A stretch of 33,778 nt of DNA from Desulfobulbaceae bacterium. Lineage in GTDB: Bacteria; Desulfobacterota; Desulfobulbia; Desulfobulbales; SURF-16. Shown here piece by piece: positions 32,504-33,778 of the stretch. How positions within the stretch are numbered: the stretch's first letter is position 1; every line of letters starts with the position of its first letter. Under the pieces are notes generated by a model. That model searched no databases. It was not told the DNA's origin and worked only from the letters and a program-made list of their open reading frames with translations. The position numbers and the translations under genes are program-made. Location: the NCBI GenBank assembly GCA_024637145.1, contig JAGXFQ010000025.1:1-33778 (forward strand), given 5' to 3'.

Positions 32504-33625
32504 ATGAGAGAATTTCTAACATTCAAATCAGGGAAGTTCTATTTTAGTGAAAAATATGATCCTTCCCAAATTGACAACCTCTTGGTACGCGCTAACGTTT
32601 TAATCGAAACCATTGTTGATCTGCCGATTCTTCCTGAGCTGGCATCACAAATTCAACCAGATATAATGTACAGCTCTATTTCTGGCACTGCCGCCATTGA
32701 GGGAAACCCAATAACTGGTGATGATGTAAAAAAAATTGCCAGAGGCGAAGATCTAGAAATTTATACAAAAAAAGACCAACAAGAAATCAAGAACCTCATA
32801 AAAGCTTACAATCTCCTTTTCAGTATTAAACCGGTTGAAGAACCTTTTCTCCTAACCGAAGAACTCATTTGCGATCTTCACAAAATAATAACTAGCGACG
32901 TGCCAGACGAAAACAATGTGCCCGGGAAATACAGGAATGGTCTTGTGCATGTTGGAGATAAAGCTCACGGCGGGGTGTATACTCCTCCTAAAATAATTGA
33001 GGATATACAAAATTTGATGTTGGAGTTCGTTGATTGGATAAACAGTGACGAAATTTTACAATTAGACCCATTTATTCGAGCGTCACTATCTCATTACCAT
33101 TTTTGTGTCATTCATCCATTTTGGGATGGAAATGGCAGAACAGCCAGGTTGATTGAAGCTATTCTTCTCCAGTCTTCAAATATAAAATATGTTCCTCGCG
33201 AACTGTCTAATTATTATTACCGGAATGTTGACGAATATTACAATGCATTCTCAAGAGGAATAAAATCAAAAAAAGATGCCTCTCCTTTTTTGAGATTTTG
33301 CCTAGAAGCGTCTGTTGATAGTTTGGAAAAGATAAAGCAGATAATTGTTTTTTATATAAGGAAGTTTTCTCTCAGAGATTTTTACAGCTTCGAAAAGCAA
33401 CAGAAAACACTTACAACAAGGCAATTTGAACTACTATCTTTACTCTTGGACAATCCAGTGGAATTCACAATTAAAGAACTTCACGAAAAGAGGCCATTTT
33501 CAATATTATACAGTAGAGTTACAACCCAGACTGCAAGACGTGATTTGAAAAAATTAGCTTCAAAAAACCTCCTGTTGATTGGTGAAAACAACAAGTATTC
33601 TCTTAATTTCCGCGTATTAGGTTAA
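32504..33625 (+). CDS. Fic-family protein with built-in inhibitory helix
   Basis: Fic enzymes usually transfer AMP from ATP to Ser, Thr or Tyr of target proteins. The 373 residues contain the catalytic motif HPFWDGNGRTAR (His204). The inhibitory motif (S/T)xxxEG is seen as T62-AAI-E66-G67, so this is a self-inhibited class II Fic. The C-terminus (about 300-373) is a winged-helix domain (TTQTARRDLKKLASKNLL), as in Fic proteins that also bind DNA. No antitoxin gene is next to it, as expected when inhibition is internal. The gene is far more AT-rich than its neighbours, suggesting transfer. No gene follows to the window end. Confidence 0.9.
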   Translation: MREFLTFKSGKFYFSEKYDPSQIDNLLVRANVLIETIVDLPILPELASQIQPDIMYSSISGTAAIEGNPITGDDVKKIARGEDLEIYTKKDQQEIKNLIKAYNLLFSIKPVEEPFLLTEELICDLHKIITSDVPDENNVPGKYRNGLVHVGDKAHGGVYTPPKIIEDIQNLMLEFVDWINSDEILQLDPFIRASLSHYHFCVIHPFWDGNGRTARLIEAILLQSSNIKYVPRELSNYYYRNVDEYYNAFSRGIKSKKDASPFLRFCLEASVDSLEKIKQIIVFYIRKFSLRDFYSFEKQQKTLTTRQFELLSLLLDNPVEFTIKELHEKRPFSILYSRVTTQTARRDLKKLASKNLLLIGENNKYSLNFRVLG

Positions 33626-33778
33626 GTCAAGCACAACGTCAGCAGTTCCCGTTTTGAGATAACTCGTTGATTTTACGTCATGTATTTTTTTGTCTTTCGT
33701 AAACTTTTTAGCCATGGCACGATGTGCCCGACAAGCGTGTTTGTTGGCCCTGGTTATTAAGAAATAACAACGCTAAAA
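33626..33778. other. Window end without a recognised feature
   Basis: This 153-nt AT-rich tail contains no open frame or hairpin that I can support. The next gene, if any, starts outside the window. Confidence 0.6.

Overview
The window carries a molybdenum nitrogenase gene region from an anaerobic, probably sulfate-reducing, bacterium of the Desulfobulbales type (Desulfobacterota). That placement is inference. It rests on the gene order nifH-nifI1-nifI2-nifD-nifK, a NifD with the long insertion seen in clostridial and sulfate-reducer enzymes, a short NifK, a NifA/sigma-54 regulon and many REP-like GACCCC palindromes.

Layout. (1) 0.1-2.8 kb: a class I glutamine amidotransferase (-) and nifV (+) diverge from a region with one NifA-type site (TGT-N10-ACA) and two opposed sigma-54 promoters. 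(2) 3.0-7.6 kb, minus strand: nifA, then a ModE-type repressor gene with a ModE box at its start, then modA, modB and modC for molybdate uptake. (3) 7.6-16.6 kb, plus strand: promoter region, nifH, nifI1, nifI2, nifD, nifK, a NifB paralogue that has lost its radical-SAM cysteines, a thioredoxin-like [2Fe-2S] ferredoxin, a frameshifted zinc-ribbon gene, an unknown gene, a GNAT acetyltransferase, a HEPN-like gene and a Nif11-family gene, closed by a perfect 21-bp hairpin. (4) 16.7-23.5 kb: an insert between the two nif blocks. It holds an ice-binding-like PEP-CTERM protein, two small membrane proteins, a broken csbD, a metallophosphoesterase, an IS remnant inside duplicated DNA, several palindromic repeats and an AIPR-type phage-defence gene. 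(5) 23.5-27.9 kb: a very C-rich, G-poor leader carrying a NifA site and a near-perfect sigma-54 promoter, then nifE, nifN and nifB. (6) 27.9-33.8 kb: a SWIM zinc-finger gene and a SNF2 helicase gene (-), a small secreted protein (-), and an AT-rich Fic-family gene (+).

How it works together. ModABC brings in molybdate under ModE-type control. NifV makes homocitrate. NifB and NifEN build FeMo-co. NifHDK is the enzyme. NifI1/NifI2 should switch it off when fixed nitrogen is available. NifA with sigma-54 appears to drive at least five promoters here: the amidotransferase, nifV, nifA itself, nifH and nifE. The most unusual gene is the cysteine-less NifB paralogue directly after nifK, followed by a block of small accessory genes in the same apparent operon.
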